Positions 63,354 to 64,000 of a stretch of 64,000 nt of DNA are shown here, in pieces. The notes beneath the pieces are model-generated. The model did no database searches. It had not been told where the DNA came from and worked only from the letters and a program-made list of their open reading frames with translations. The DNA comes from Agrobacterium vitis. Lineage in GTDB: Bacteria > Pseudomonadota > Alphaproteobacteria > Rhizobiales > Rhizobiaceae. Numbering within the stretch: the first letter of the stretch is position 1; each line of letters opens with the position of its first letter. The position numbers and the translations under genes are program-made. The DNA is taken from contig NZ_JACXXJ020000005.1 of the NCBI RefSeq assembly GCF_014926405.1, forward strand, positions 1,307,001 to 1,371,000. Reading direction: 5' to 3'.

Positions 63354-64000
63354 ATGACGACCGCACAGGATATTCTTAAACAAATCAAAGACAACGACGT
63401 AAAATTTGTCGATCTCAGGTTCACCGACCCCAAGGGCAAGTTGCAGCACGTCACCATGGACATCGTCTGTGTCGATGAAGACATGTTCGCCGATGGCGTC
63501 ATGTTCGACGGCTCCTCCATCGCAGGCTGGAAGGCGATCAACGAATCCGACATGGTGCTGATGCCAGACGTGGAAACGGTGCATATGGACCCGTTCTTCG
63601 CCCAGTCGACCATGGTCATTCTCTGCGATATTCTCGATCCGGTTTCCGGTGAAGCCTATAACCGCGATCCGCGCGGCACGGCCAAGAAGGCGGAAGCCTA
63701 TCTCAAGGCGTCGGGTATCGGCGACACGGCATTTTTTGGCCCGGAAGCTGAATTCTTCATTTTCGATGACGTGAAATACAAGGCCGATCCTTACAATACC
63801 GGCTTCAAGCTCGATTCCACCGAATTGCCGTCCAACGACGATACCGACTATGAAACCGGCAATCTCGGCCACCGTCCGCGCGTCAAGGGCGGCTATTTCC
63901 CGGTTCCGCCGATCGACAGCTGCCAGGACATGCGCTCGGAAATGCTGACGGTTCTGTCCGAAATGGGCGTGACCGTCGAAAAGCACCACCACGAAGTCGC
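63354..64000 (+). CDS. glnA: glutamine synthetase type I, 5' part
   Basis: GSI makes glutamine from glutamate and ammonia, and its activity and adenylylation state are tied to P-II. Only the first 215 codons are in the window, and the frame runs off the right edge. Recognised by TTAQDILKQIKDNDVKFVDLRFTD, the FDGSSIAGWKAINESDM block near residues 48-66 and the catalytic metal-binding FFGPEAEFFIFD near 127-138. ATG 63354 is preceded by GAGGAAC. It is cotranscribed with glnB. Confidence 0.97.
   Translation, partial: MTTAQDILKQIKDNDVKFVDLRFTDPKGKLQHVTMDIVCVDEDMFADGVMFDGSSIAGWKAINESDMVLMPDVETVHMDPFFAQSTMVILCDILDPVSGEAYNRDPRGTAKKAEAYLKASGIGDTAFFGPEAEFFIFDDVKYKADPYNTGFKLDSTELPSNDDTDYETGNLGHRPRVKGGYFPVPPIDSCQDMRSEMLTVLSEMGVTVEKHHHEV

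Overview
The window looks like chromosomal DNA of a member of the Rhizobiaceae, in the Agrobacterium/Allorhizobium/Rhizobium group. This is inferred from gene order, protein style and regulatory sequences, because no rRNA or tRNA is present to settle it. The supporting signs are a suf operon carrying two cysteine desulfurases, fixGHIS with an FNR/FixK box, glnB-glnA behind a sigma-54 promoter, an alphaproteobacterial SOS box (GTTC-N7-GTTC) between ssb and uvrA, RIME-like intergenic elements, and long GC-rich antisense ORFs. Most of the DNA is core chromosome. I see no phage, IS element, CRISPR array or plasmid-transfer genes.

Layout. 1-6.3 kb: Fe-S assembly operon on the minus strand (iscS-like, sufB, a small zinc-ribbon gene, sufC, sufD, a VOC gene, sufS running off the left edge). 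6.5-10.1 kb: alpha/beta hydrolase, LysE exporter, DEAD-box helicase and Nudix hydrolase on the plus strand. 10.1-12.5 kb: a tyrosinase/DUF2182 pair, followed by about 0.56 kb of non-coding DNA with palindromes. 13-16 kb: TfoX-like protein, flavin reductase, a tandem 48-bp repeat, an orphan periplasmic binding protein and an SDR. 16.1-19 kb: rpe, a DUF2259 protein and purB. 19-23.5 kb: LysE-type exporter, DUF4105 protein, HD hydrolase and ilvD.

23.8-29.2 kb: msrPQ (periplasmic methionine sulfoxide repair) and two tandem GT41/SPINDLY-type O-GlcNAc transferase-like genes. 29.2-42.4 kb: a carbohydrate locus on the minus strand (CUT1 ABC transporter, GH2 beta-mannosidase, isomerase, Gfo/Idh dehydrogenase, aldo-keto reductase, GH43 xylosidase) with a divergent LacI regulator. 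It probably imports and breaks down hemicellulose oligosaccharides. 42.4-44.8 kb: MBL hydrolase and gnd.

44.9-52.1 kb: a copper/microaerobic block. fixGHIS (cbb3 oxidase maturation, including the 49-aa ccoS) is transcribed leftward from a FixK/FNR box. A CopA copper exporter is transcribed rightward from a MerR/CueR-type 19-bp-spacer promoter in the same gap. 52.2-59.8 kb: gyrA, marC-like, ssb and uvrA (DNA topology and repair, SOS box). 59.8-62.6 kb: DUF72, GNAT acetyltransferase and the Nnr NAD(P)HX repair enzyme. 62.9-64 kb: glnB and the start of glnA, the nitrogen-control pair.

The least-described pieces are the tyrosinase-DUF2182 operon, the two small genes translationally coupled inside the suf operon, the duplicated O-GlcNAc transferase-like pair beside msrPQ, and the combined FixK/CueR control region. 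I found no single clearly new multi-gene system. These are offered as leads.
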